Below, piece after piece: positions 8,252 to 17,305 of a DNA stretch of 64,000 nt. The notes below the pieces were generated by a model. The model worked only from the letters and a program-made list of their open reading frames with translations. It ran no database searches and was not told the DNA's origin. The translations under genes were made by a program, and so were the position numbers. Origin of the DNA: Eubacterium sp. MSJ-21 (GTDB lineage: Bacteria; Bacillota; Clostridia; Lachnospirales; Lachnospiraceae); contig NZ_JAHLPZ010000003.1 in the NCBI RefSeq assembly GCF_018918185.1, forward strand, positions 1 to 64,000, read 5' to 3'. Numbering within the stretch: position 1 is the first letter of the stretch; each line of letters starts with the position of its first letter.

Positions 8252-9631
8252 TTAATATATAAGCTGATTCTCTGTGACACTCTGTGCATCCAGCACGATA
8301 TTATCGTAAGCTTTCAGCTCTTCGCCACTTTTAATCAGAACAAATTCATCGATTGTTTTAATAACAGTTACCTGTCGGAATTCTGCAATACCTTGATTTG
8401 CAAAATACACGCCGGTTAAAGGATAATATTCCAATAGGGAGGCAGCAATCGTTGCGTTGGAAGTAATGTTGACCAATATATCAGAGTCTTCAAACCCTTC
8501 CGGGTCAATATAAGCATATTTGTCATCTGTCTTATAGATTTTTGGCTGCATCTGTTGAATCGTCTTGTTGCCGTTATCGTCTGTTCTCTGTAGATTCAGC
8601 CGGTTTTCATTATTTTGATTGCTTCCTGCGGACAGATAACTAAGTGGAATCCGGTATACCTGCTTTTCTATAAGTGCGGAATTAGGAATCTTCAGTCCGG
8701 TTTCATCCGATTGTATTAATTCTATTGTGACAAAGCGTTCAGATAAATAATTGGACATATATTTATCAATTGCAATGTTGATATAGGATCCGTCAGAGCC
8801 TTCAACAATTGTAAACGGCATCGTAATTGTGAAGTTGGAATTATTGATACGGAACTTGACATAGGATTGTCCGTCTAATTCTGCCAGCTGATCCTGTGAG
8901 ATCGGGGCAACAATATTCCATTGTTCCGATGGAATAATCTTTACAATTGGAGTCCCCGCGTCCGCATAATCCCCGGATTTCATCGCCTTTTTTTCATATC
9001 CGGCTTTGTCAAAATCAGATGCTTTGATATTTTCAGATATCTGATAGCCCTCATAGCCGTCAATATAATAGGTCACCAAACCACTGTCGGGAGCATTGAT
9101 GGACGAAAGGCTGTAACCAGAAGTACCAGCCTGCTGCATCAGAACCTCATTTGTTAACTCAAAGACTTTGTTGTTCGCACTGGTTTCAAAGCTATAAGCA
9201 TTATAAAATGTAACATCGCTGTAGGATAACTTATAGGAAGATATCAGGGAACGAATGTTTGCATAGTCGTTGCTCGTCAGAAGAGAATTGTAATTGTCAT
9301 CGGAATGATTGTCGGTATTGTAGATATCTCCTGTTTCATCAATGGTACACACCGTGGAATTCTTTTTTACCTTTTCTCCATCTGTAATATAATAACAGAT
9401 GTATCCGGAACTTTGTGTGTTGACAATCACTTCGTCGCGAATGGCAAGTCCCTGTAAGGTAATGTCATTGCTGACATCTCCCTTGCTGACCTGGTAGATC
9501 GTGACGGATTCTTTGCTGAGTGATGTTATGACACTGATAACGACATACAGCAAAACAGCTGCAATAACTATAGTTGCAGCGTTTGCACGTATCTCTTTAT
9601 TCAGTTGTATGATATGGTTTGGCTGTTTCAT
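8252..9631 (-). CDS. HlyD-like membrane-anchored protein in the sepF cluster
   Basis: 459 aa. One N-terminal membrane segment (about residues 17-37) is followed by an extracytoplasmic region whose start (GDVSNDITLQGLAIRDE and the following lipoyl-like repeats) resembles membrane-fusion (HlyD/RND adaptor) proteins. No transporter partner lies nearby; neighbours are yggS and a small P-loop protein inside the division operon. It may therefore be an envelope scaffold for division or wall synthesis rather than an efflux adaptor. The fold call is moderate; function unknown. Confidence 0.65.
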   Translation of the reverse strand: MKQPNHIIQLNKEIRANAATIVIAAVLLYVVISVITSLSKESVTIYQVSKGDVSNDITLQGLAIRDEVIVNTQSSGYICYYITDGEKVKKNSTVCTIDETGDIYNTDNHSDDNYNSLLTSNDYANIRSLISSYKLSYSDVTFYNAYSFETSANNKVFELTNEVLMQQAGTSGYSLSSINAPDSGLVTYYIDGYEGYQISENIKASDFDKAGYEKKAMKSGDYADAGTPIVKIIPSEQWNIVAPISQDQLAELDGQSYVKFRINNSNFTITMPFTIVEGSDGSYINIAIDKYMSNYLSERFVTIELIQSDETGLKIPNSALIEKQVYRIPLSYLSAGSNQNNENRLNLQRTDDNGNKTIQQMQPKIYKTDDKYAYIDPEGFEDSDILVNITSNATIAASLLEYYPLTGVYFANQGIAEFRQVTVIKTIDEFVLIKSGEELKAYDNIVLDAQSVTENQLIY

Positions 9632-9654
9632 ATCCTCACCTGTCTGTTTGTATT

Positions 9655-10074
9655 TTAGAGTTTACAGACTACATTTTCTGCATATTCTGCTGGAAGCATG
9701 GATTCTTCAACTGCCGTGCTGATCACAAATGTAACATTGTACTTCTCTGAAATCCTGTCAATTTCTTTGAGGGCAGCACCAAGTGCATCTGCTTCAATAT
9801 TGCACATCATCATGAAGTTGTCCAAAAAGATATGGGTTAGATTATGGTTGGAAGAAATCAGTCCCTGAATAAAGCCCATAAAAGCATCTGGGGATTGAAT
9901 ATCATATTCGTGCAGATTTACGAGCCGGATTATGTTCGAAAGTTCATACATATGTTTGTTACTCTTATCAATGTAAATGATAGAACCGCTTGTACGTTTG
10001 CTTTCGTTGTTCGCTCTTTCCACCATTTTTCTGGTCTTTCCGTTTCCTTTTGCTCCAATAATTAATTCCAGCAT
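9655..10074 (-). CDS. Small P-loop NTPase-like protein of unknown function
   Basis: 139 aa, probably cytosolic. A clear Walker A motif GAKGNGKT (residues 7-14) and a Walker B-like HIFLDNF strand are present, with a late VISTA strand like a sensor. It is far shorter than most P-loop ATPases and has no second domain. It is cotranscribed between a D,D-carboxypeptidase and the HlyD-like protein, which hints at an envelope or division role, but no family function can be assigned from sequence. Confidence 0.7.
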   Translation of the reverse strand: MLELIIGAKGNGKTRKMVERANNESKRTSGSIIYIDKSNKHMYELSNIIRLVNLHEYDIQSPDAFMGFIQGLISSNHNLTHIFLDNFMMMCNIEADALGAALKEIDRISEKYNVTFVISTAVEESMLPAEYAENVVCKL

Positions 10075-10086
10075 GACATGTCCTCC

Positions 10087-11076
10087 TTAGTCTGTTAAAC
10101 ATAATAAACGTATAATTGAATCATATAAGTCCGCTTTGGAATTGCCTGCTGAGGCAACGACAACATAATCTTTCCCATCTTTTTTCAAATACATGGCCAG
10201 ACAGTTACCAGCTCCATCTGTTGTTCCTGTCTTCCAGGATTCCAGTTGAAAAGGAGCAGGTAAAGAGGCATCACCGGTAACGAATAAATTCGTTGCGGTG
10301 CTCTCTGTATCAATAGCCGATCCGTTTGAATCATAAAATGTGTATGTATATGTGTCAAAACCATCAATATCACGAAGAATCTGATGGTTATGGACTTCTT
10401 TTATAATCAGGTACATGTCATAGGCCGTAGAATAATGATTTGGATTGTCCAAACCATGCGGGTTCATGAAATGCGTATTGGTTGCACCAAGCTGCATTGC
10501 CTTTTCATTCATACGATCACAGAAGCTTTGTACATCCCCTGCAACATATTCTGCGAGATACAAGGCGTAATAGTTGTTAGATTCCAGCATCAGACCATAT
10601 AACAGATCTTTTACAGAAATGCTGTATCCGCGATGAAGTTGGCTTGGAGCAACGTCCTCGGCTGTCAGATCATAATTTTGTGTGATCGTAACCATATCAT
10701 CCAGAGAAATGGAACCTGCTTCAACTGCATCTGCAACTACGATGGCAGTCATCATTTTGGTCATACTCGCCGGATACATTCGCTGATGTACATTCTTAGC
10801 GGCAAGTACGGATTGATCAGTTTCGTTAATAAAAAGTACATAATAATTGTCCGGAAACAAATCAGACTGTGTACTGTCATCCCGATATACAATCGTATCT
10901 TTCTGTTGGAAATCCACATTGTCCGACTGGTGAACCAGATCATCCACAATATAAGTCACGGAATCCGCATCCGGATACGCAGCTTTTACATGGTTGTTCA
11001 CAATACAGACAATGGAGATAAACAATGTCAGGATTACAAATAGTATTAAATTTCTCGTTAAATATTTACTTTGCAT
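10087..11076 (-). CDS. D-alanyl-D-alanine carboxypeptidase (penicillin-binding, S11)
   Basis: 329 aa from the chosen start. An N-terminal hydrophobic segment acts as signal or anchor. Active-site motifs of low-molecular-weight PBPs are complete: SMTK (S104, K107), SNN, and KTGTT. It trims the terminal D-Ala of peptidoglycan stem peptides outside the cell. An earlier in-frame ATG (11121) would overlap mgsA by 38 bases; ATG 11076 begins directly before the signal segment but has only a weak ribosome site, so the start is uncertain. The short C-terminal region lacks the long beta domain and amphipathic helix of DacA. Confidence 0.88.
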   Translation of the reverse strand: MQSKYLTRNLILFVILTLFISIVCIVNNHVKAAYPDADSVTYIVDDLVHQSDNVDFQQKDTIVYRDDSTQSDLFPDNYYVLFINETDQSVLAAKNVHQRMYPASMTKMMTAIVVADAVEAGSISLDDMVTITQNYDLTAEDVAPSQLHRGYSISVKDLLYGLMLESNNYYALYLAEYVAGDVQSFCDRMNEKAMQLGATNTHFMNPHGLDNPNHYSTAYDMYLIIKEVHNHQILRDIDGFDTYTYTFYDSNGSAIDTESTATNLFVTGDASLPAPFQLESWKTGTTDGAGNCLAMYLKKDGKDYVVVASAGNSKADLYDSIIRLLCLTD

Positions 11077-11083
11077 AGCTTCA

Positions 11084-11482
11084 TTAGTGCTTAAATAATT
11101 CTCTCCAGTCCAAATCACCATGATCCAATGCTTTGATCAATAATTCTGCTGTCGCAAGATTGGTTGCAAGTGGAATGTTGTGGATATCGCATAAGGAAAA
11201 AATATTGTTAATATCGACATCATGACTTTTTTTCGTCTGTGGATCACGTAAAAAAATCATCATATCCAAGTCATTACTTTCAATCATGGCGCCAAGCTGC
11301 TGCTCTCCTCCGGTATGACCGGCAAGGAACTTGTGGACAGTAAGATTGGTAACCTCTTCAATCATACGTCCGGTTGTTCCGGTTGCATAGAGCTCATGAT
11401 GAGACATTATCCCCCGATAAGCGATACAGAAATTCTGCATTAATTTTTTTTTCGCATCATGTGCGATTAAACCGATGTTCAT
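11084..11482 (-). CDS. mgsA: Methylglyoxal synthase
   Basis: 132 aa. Converts dihydroxyacetone phosphate to methylglyoxal and phosphate, a bypass of lower glycolysis. Family motifs are visible: IAHDAKK, TGTTG, GGEQQLGAMI, FLRDP and the C-terminal IPLATNLATAE. Length is slightly short but complete. It lies between rodA and the carboxypeptidase, a position often seen in clostridial mre/min clusters. Confidence 0.93.
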   Translation of the reverse strand: MNIGLIAHDAKKKLMQNFCIAYRGIMSHHELYATGTTGRMIEEVTNLTVHKFLAGHTGGEQQLGAMIESNDLDMMIFLRDPQTKKSHDVDINNIFSLCDIHNIPLATNLATAELLIKALDHGDLDWRELFKH

Positions 11483-11516
11483 GTACGGTTCTCCTTAAGT
11501 AACATTATAGTCTTCT

Positions 11517-12635
11517 CTAGTAGCTTGTTTTTTGCATACTGACATTGAGAACAACTCCGATTCCAATCGAGATACTGAGCAGGGAACTAAGTCCATAGCT
11601 GATAAATGGAAGTGGAAGTCCTGTGTTTGGTATAACTCCGGTTGCAACACCAACATTGATAAAGGTTTGATATGCGATCAAACATCCCATTCCGGCAGCA
11701 ATCAGCATCCCTTTCGTGTCTTTTGCATTTCTGGCTACATGTATACATTGTAACACTATTAACAGTAAAATTGCAATAATTATTACACTTCCAACGAAAC
11801 CAAGTTCTTCTCCGATGACAGAAAAGATGAAATCTGTCTGTTGCTCTGAAATGAAATTGGCATCCTTAACGGTTGCGATTGTTGATGTATTTAATCCTTT
11901 TCCGGTAAGCTGTCCGGAGCCGATTGCCATAACAGAATTATTCTGCTGTGTATAATCGGAGCCATATTGTCCAGGGTAGATAAACTGCAGGATACGGTTT
12001 ACCTGGTAATCGCGCAATAAATGCTGGTTCGGACGCTGGATATACCATAGGAAGCTGCCTGCAAGCGGAATAAATACAAGCAATGCGATTCCGATGATTT
12101 TATAGCTTAATCCTGACAGATATAACATTGTAACAAGAACCATAGCTAGACACAGCGTCGTGGACAAATCCGGTTCTACCGCGATAAGTGCCAGTGATAA
12201 TCCAATCAGGAGTACAAACAGACAAAGTCCTTTGAATGTGTTGATCTGCTTATCTTCTTTCATTTTATCCAGAAAGGTTGCTGTAAATAAGATCATAAGG
12301 ATCTTGGAAAACTCAGATGGTTGGAACTGGATACCCCCGCTTCCACCGATCATGATCCATCGTTTTGCATAATTGACTTCTACACCAAAAAATACGACCA
12401 AAAGCAATATGACGGCGTTTATAATGAAAAATACACGGTAAAACCGACATATAAAATCATAGTTGATGAAAGAAACAACAACCATAATAATAATGCCTAA
12501 TACAACACCGATACACTGTTTTAAGGTAAAAGAACTATCGGCACTGTTAATCATAACAACACCGCAGATCATGGCAACAATAACAGTGATCAGTAATTTG
12601 AAATTATAGTCTTTGAGACTGAATCTTGTGAACAT
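11517..12635 (-). CDS. rodA: RodA-type SEDS peptidoglycan polymerase
   Basis: 372 aa multi-pass membrane protein of the RodA/FtsW/SpoVE family, which polymerises lipid II with a class B PBP. The hallmark IQPSEF-type motif (FQPSEFSKI), the VEPDLSTT region and the C-terminal PLPFISYGLSS motif are present. Context with mreCD and PBP2 favours RodA over FtsW. Its start overlaps the 3' end of minD by 32 bases; AGAAGGA lies close upstream of this ATG and supports the overlap. Confidence 0.92.
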   Translation of the reverse strand: MFTRFSLKDYNFKLLITVIVAMICGVVMINSADSSFTLKQCIGVVLGIIIMVVVSFINYDFICRFYRVFFIINAVILLLVVFFGVEVNYAKRWIMIGGSGGIQFQPSEFSKILMILFTATFLDKMKEDKQINTFKGLCLFVLLIGLSLALIAVEPDLSTTLCLAMVLVTMLYLSGLSYKIIGIALLVFIPLAGSFLWYIQRPNQHLLRDYQVNRILQFIYPGQYGSDYTQQNNSVMAIGSGQLTGKGLNTSTIATVKDANFISEQQTDFIFSVIGEELGFVGSVIIIAILLLIVLQCIHVARNAKDTKGMLIAAGMGCLIAYQTFINVGVATGVIPNTGLPLPFISYGLSSLLSISIGIGVVLNVSMQKTSY

Positions 12636-13413
12636 CTTTATCCTTCTTCTTTAACCAGCCGAACAAGCGGCTTCTTTTTTCTTCTTTTGCGAGGTCCTGT
12701 CCGCAAATGCGCATCGCAATCTGATCATAGGCACGTCCGGCAACACAGTTTTTTGTTGCAATCGGTGTTCCGCGATTACTAGCAATGACAATATTTTCGT
12801 CGTCATAGACGCTTCCGATATGGTTTATTCCAAGAATCTCTACGACATCATCTACAGACATCATCTCCCCGCGTTTGACCATATCTTGTCGTATACGATT
12901 TACGACAAGATCGATCCGGGGAATTTCGTTTGCATTTAAGATTCCGATGATCCGGTCTGCATCCCGTATGGCGGAAACCTCCGGGGTGGTCACAACAATG
13001 GCACGTTTTGCTGCTGCAATCGCGTTTTTGAACCCCTGTTCAATGCCTGCCGGACAATCAATAATTATGTAATCATAATCTGGTTTGAGTTGGTTGATGA
13101 GCTTGACCATCTGCTCCGGTGAGACTGCACTTTTGTCACGTGTCTGGGCTGCCGGAAGCAGGGAAAGTGTATCACACTGTTTGTCACGGATGATTGCCTG
13201 CTGATGGCGGCAATTTCCTTCTACAACATCCACCAGATTATAGACGATTCGATTTTCAAGCCCCATGACAACATCCAGATTCCGAAGTCCGATATCGGTA
13301 TCAATCAACAGTACTTCAAATCCGTGTTTTGCAAGGGCATATCCGATATTTGCGGTCGTTGTAGTCTTTCCAACTCCGCCTTTCCCTGATGTAACAACAA
13401 TCACTTCGCTCAT
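12604..13413 (-). CDS. minD: Septum site-determining ATPase MinD
   Basis: 269 aa. ParA/MinD-type ATPase that recruits MinC to the membrane to block polar FtsZ rings. The deviant Walker A KGGVGKTTTTANIG is at residues about 10-23, and the DTDIGLRNLD and DCPAGIEQGF motifs follow. The C-terminal KRSRLFGWLKKKD is an amphipathic membrane-targeting helix. It follows minC by 15 bases. No minE is present, so topology is probably set by DivIVA or MinJ-like factors. Confidence 0.95.
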   Translation of the reverse strand: MSEVIVVTSGKGGVGKTTTTANIGYALAKHGFEVLLIDTDIGLRNLDVVMGLENRIVYNLVDVVEGNCRHQQAIIRDKQCDTLSLLPAAQTRDKSAVSPEQMVKLINQLKPDYDYIIIDCPAGIEQGFKNAIAAAKRAIVVTTPEVSAIRDADRIIGILNANEIPRIDLVVNRIRQDMVKRGEMMSVDDVVEILGINHIGSVYDDENIVIASNRGTPIATKNCVAGRAYDQIAMRICGQDLAKEEKRSRLFGWLKKKDKDVHKIQSQRL

Positions 13414-13428
13414 GATAAATCCTCCAGT

Positions 13429-13911
13429 CTATTTCAGGCTATATACGAATGTATCAGGTTTTCCCTTGTATCCGGATATTGCAACACCATGTAATGCACC
13501 GATGATGATAATATTTCCTTCAGATTCTACACTGGCACCTGATTCTACATTTCCGACAATCACAATACTGGCGGCTGCCTGGATGGATTGCCCGTTCTTT
13601 AAGCTGCCTATATAAAATAGACCATTTTTATCGGAGTGAATGGATTTCTTTTTTGAATGTTCCTCCGGACGATGTCTTCGCCCGATGCATATTCCTTTTT
13701 CACTGAGTGTATCGATGATTTGCTGTTTTTCGTCCTCTGTCAGATTTTTTCCTTCAAAGGTAACGCTAATCGGTTTGATGTTCGAGTAATATCTTCCGGT
13801 CGTTTGAAGCTTGTCTGCCAGACAGGTAACCACCTGGCTGATTGTTGCTTCCGGCGATATAATCAGTCGAATTCCCGCTTTGTTACCTTTCATCATAACG
13901 GGACTAATCAT
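13429..13911 (-). CDS. minC: Septum inhibitor MinC (short form)
   Basis: 160 aa, against about 220-230 in model species. The C-terminal beta-helix domain that binds MinD is recognisable (GQSIQAAASIVIVGNVESGASVESEG read in parts, then IIIIGALHG). The N-terminal FtsZ-antagonising domain is much reduced (about residues 1-85). Order minC-minD is standard. Identity is strong; the shortened N-terminal domain could mean weaker or altered FtsZ inhibition. Confidence 0.85.
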   Translation of the reverse strand: MISPVMMKGNKAGIRLIISPEATISQVVTCLADKLQTTGRYYSNIKPISVTFEGKNLTEDEKQQIIDTLSEKGICIGRRHRPEEHSKKKSIHSDKNGLFYIGSLKNGQSIQAAASIVIVGNVESGASVESEGNIIIIGALHGVAISGYKGKPDTFVYSLK

Positions 13912-13928
13912 ACTCCACCTCTCTTTGA

Positions 13929-16769
13929 TTAATCTTGGGACGGTGTTGCGCTGCCACTCATCTCGGCACCGACCAATTTATCTGGATCATACATATATGC
14001 GTAAATAAATCCAGCTAATTCTCTTGCATTGGCAGAGGAATAACCATTTTGAATAACACAGGTGACCGATACTTCCGGACTCTCATATGGTGCATAGGAA
14101 ATAAATAATGCATGGTCTGGTTTTACTTCACTTTCCTGTGCGGTTCCAGTCTTACCAGCAACGTGTACATTAATGCGGTTGATCAGTTCTCCGGAGCCAG
14201 CAGAATATGCAACTACGTTGCGCATACCCTGATGGACAGCGTCCCAGGTTGAACTGGCAAGTTTCACTTCATTCTTCACTTCTGCATGATTATCTAAGAT
14301 CGTATTCCCCTCATAGTCGGTTACTTTATCAATCAATGTAAGATTGTAACAGGTTCCGCTGTTTGCAATAGTTGTTACATAGCGGGATAACTGTACAGGT
14401 GCATATGTGTTTTTAGCCTGACCGATTGCACTACGAACGGCATCATTATCAGATATATGGGGTTCGATTTCTGGGAGCTCTACACCGGAGGTGTCTCCCA
14501 GTCCGAACAGTTCAGCGTACTTTTTGAGACGCTCTACGCCATAAGCATCGTTATAAGTGCCATCTTTCATTGCCAGGTCATATCCAAGATTGTAAAAGAA
14601 CAGGTTGCAGGAATGCTGAATACCACCAACGACATTCAAACCGCCATGAGCACTGTTTCCCCAACATTTTGGCGAAGGAGTAATCTTCTCAAAAAGGCCA
14701 TTACAATAGTAGATGGAACCTGTATCAATAACACCTTCGGTAAGGCCTGCAATTGCTGCAAGTGGCTTATATGTGGAACCAGGGGCTGTTCGTTGCTGGC
14801 TGGCGCGGTTGTATAACGGTGTTGTTTTATCCGCTAACAGTTTGTTGTAATATGCAGTGTCTACTTCGTTTGTCAGATAGTTGTTATCATAGCTGGGATA
14901 GCTGACATAGGCTTTGACATCTCCGGTATTAACATCTGTAACGATGACGGATCCGGAACAGATGTCGAGCGCAAGCATAGCGGGTGTTATACTTTGGTTT
15001 TCAATCTTTTTTCGCATGAAATCATAAGCACCATAATTTCCGGCAAGATATTCCTGATATTCTGTATCACCGTCTACATTCAAAATCCCCTGATCGTACA
15101 ACAGCTGTATAACAGCATCTCCGGTTATCATTCCGGATTGTAACATATCTTTGATTACGAGTTTGTCGAATTCACTGTCCTTGCTTAAATATTCAATAAT
15201 AAAATCGCATAATGCGTTATAAATCTCGTCATTATCATAATAATCGCTTTCTACCTTCAGGGCAGAAAGATCAATCGCTTCCTGACTGATTGCGTATTTT
15301 AAATAATGTTCCAATGAAGTCGCATTGTTTGTGTAATCAATAAACTCCTGATCCTCTTTGTCAATCATGGATGTATGGAAGATATTGTTGTCGCTTAAAA
15401 ATTCACAAATATATTCCATGTAATGTTGATAATTCTCATCCAGTTCCGAAAGCGGTGTAAATGAGGATGTCAGAATCGTATCAATCGTATCAATGGTTGA
15501 CTGTGTCTGTGCATCAATTGTCTGAATCGTTGCTTTTTCGGTATCGGTTGCATCCTCTGCACGCATATCGTCCTGGGATAGGACGTTATTATTGAACAAT
15601 CCAAAATATACATCGGTAATTGCAATGCTTGCGTTCTCTTCTGCAACAACATTGTAGGCAGGTGTCAGATAGGTTAATATAATGGAAGTAATCTCATCCT
15701 CCAGTGTATCGTAGCAGTATTTCTGTAAATTCAGATCCAGTGTCAGATAGACATCATTTCCCGCGGTTGCAGGTTTTGATTCTACGGTATCAATTACTTT
15801 ACCAAGATTATCCACATACATTGTTTCGGAGCCATTTGTTCCGCGTAAATAGGATTCGCAATATTGCTCAATACCAGTCTTACCGATCATTTCTTCGTTT
15901 GTATACTGATCTTCCGCAGGAAGGTCTGCATTTTTTTCTTTCATTTCCTCGTCAGAGATTGCCCCAATATAACCGATTACATGCGCAAAATATTTGGCAT
16001 CGTTATAGCGGCGAAGTGATTTGACAGAGACAGACATGCCCGGGAGCTCATCTGCATGCTCGGTGATAGCGGCATTGCTTGTCTCGCTGATGTCATAGGC
16101 AATAGTAACCGGAACATACTGCTGGTAACGATTCATCCACAGCTTGTAACGTACGCCAACGATCTTTAAATCTGCTTCTTTGCTATAAGAATCCGAGACA
16201 TTAAACACTTTGGTGTTCAGATATTCCATGATATCATCCGCGGTTGCATTTTTCTGTTCGTCTGACATAGAATCATAATCCGTTTTTGCGTAGACATCTT
16301 TCAGAAAATTTTTTAGCTGCTGATCCTTGACCGTAAACTGAAAATTGCCATTTGCATCAAGCTTGATCGGAAAATCCAATGTCAGAGAGTCGCCGTTTTT
16401 CTCCAATATGGAAATTGTCTCATCAACAATCTGATTTTTCAGCTCGTTTTCACTGATATTCAGATTTTTTGCCATCGTCGTCTGAGCATTATCATTACTG
16501 AAAATAACGGAGTATGAAAGCTCGTTGTAGGCGAGCAGGTTTCCGTTGCAGTCGTTGATATTTCCACGCACCGAATCAATCGTCAAAGTCTTTTTTGATT
16601 TATAGACGAAATTCTCCATATGCTCCTCTCCTTCTTTGATCTGAAGCACGAAAAGCTGGTGAACCAGAATTGAGAAAAGCACAAGCACAACGACTGTAAC
16701 CGGGAACAGACGGCTTTTAACATAATCGACAATAATTTCTTTAATTGATTGTAATATTTCTCGTAACAT
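13929..16769 (-). CDS. mrdA: Penicillin-binding protein 2 (class B, elongation) with large insertion
   Basis: 946 aa, well above the 600-700 usual for PBP2. Membrane anchor at about residues 20-42, then the dimerisation domain and transpeptidase domain with S665-T-Y-K668, S720-C-N722 and K873-T-G. The extra length is an acidic, largely helical block of about 250 residues between LQKYCYDTLE and GSVIVTDVNTGDV, just before the transpeptidase core. It cross-links wall with RodA, encoded three genes downstream, and MreCD, encoded just upstream. Three bases separate it from mreD. Confidence 0.93.
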   Translation of the reverse strand: MLREILQSIKEIIVDYVKSRLFPVTVVVLVLFSILVHQLFVLQIKEGEEHMENFVYKSKKTLTIDSVRGNINDCNGNLLAYNELSYSVIFSNDNAQTTMAKNLNISENELKNQIVDETISILEKNGDSLTLDFPIKLDANGNFQFTVKDQQLKNFLKDVYAKTDYDSMSDEQKNATADDIMEYLNTKVFNVSDSYSKEADLKIVGVRYKLWMNRYQQYVPVTIAYDISETSNAAITEHADELPGMSVSVKSLRRYNDAKYFAHVIGYIGAISDEEMKEKNADLPAEDQYTNEEMIGKTGIEQYCESYLRGTNGSETMYVDNLGKVIDTVESKPATAGNDVYLTLDLNLQKYCYDTLEDEITSIILTYLTPAYNVVAEENASIAITDVYFGLFNNNVLSQDDMRAEDATDTEKATIQTIDAQTQSTIDTIDTILTSSFTPLSELDENYQHYMEYICEFLSDNNIFHTSMIDKEDQEFIDYTNNATSLEHYLKYAISQEAIDLSALKVESDYYDNDEIYNALCDFIIEYLSKDSEFDKLVIKDMLQSGMITGDAVIQLLYDQGILNVDGDTEYQEYLAGNYGAYDFMRKKIENQSITPAMLALDICSGSVIVTDVNTGDVKAYVSYPSYDNNYLTNEVDTAYYNKLLADKTTPLYNRASQQRTAPGSTYKPLAAIAGLTEGVIDTGSIYYCNGLFEKITPSPKCWGNSAHGGLNVVGGIQHSCNLFFYNLGYDLAMKDGTYNDAYGVERLKKYAELFGLGDTSGVELPEIEPHISDNDAVRSAIGQAKNTYAPVQLSRYVTTIANSGTCYNLTLIDKVTDYEGNTILDNHAEVKNEVKLASSTWDAVHQGMRNVVAYSAGSGELINRINVHVAGKTGTAQESEVKPDHALFISYAPYESPEVSVTCVIQNGYSSANARELAGFIYAYMYDPDKLVGAEMSGSATPSQD

Positions 16770-16772
16770 AGA

Positions 16773-17279
16773 TTACTCATCTTCTTTCAGGCGTTTGTTA
16801 ATCACAACATAAAGTTTGTAAATAATAACCGTCAACAATGCGGTACATAACATCTCCGGCAGAATCACATGCAGAAGATATATGCCATAATTAGTCTTGT
16901 TTCTTAATAAAAAACGAATAATATAAATAATTGTATTAAACAGAAAATCATCCACAATAATTACGATCAAAGGAAGTAATACATCTTCAATCATGTAGTT
17001 TTTGTGGAAGAATCCATTGATATAACCGATAAACATATACAGGAGCATGTAAGGACCTAATACACTGGAAAAAAATATATCAACCAGCAGACCACTGCAT
17101 GCACCGACAAATAAACCTTCTTTTCTGCCCCGCATGAGTCCAAAGGACATCGTTAGAATCAGAAGAAGGTTTGGTGTGATTACACTTAAACTATGAAATC
17201 CAAATACAGTTGATTGTAAAACAAAATTGATGATGATCAAAATTGCCAATGTAATAATACGTTTCATTTTATGTTTCAT
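16773..17279 (-). CDS. mreD: Rod shape-determining protein MreD
   Basis: 168 aa hydrophobic protein with five or six predicted membrane spans and the family's pattern (FVLQSTVF near the N terminus, FGLMRGRKEGLFVGACSGLLVD read in parts). MreD is a membrane partner of MreC in the elongation complex. It lies 26 bases after mreC and three bases before PBP2. Confidence 0.88.
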   Translation of the reverse strand: MKHKMKRIITLAILIIINFVLQSTVFGFHSLSVITPNLLLILTMSFGLMRGRKEGLFVGACSGLLVDIFFSSVLGPYMLLYMFIGYINGFFHKNYMIEDVLLPLIVIIVDDFLFNTIIYIIRFLLRNKTNYGIYLLHVILPEMLCTALLTVIIYKLYVVINKRLKEDE

Positions 17280-17305
17280 AACATGACACTTTCCTTACGA
17301 TTTGA

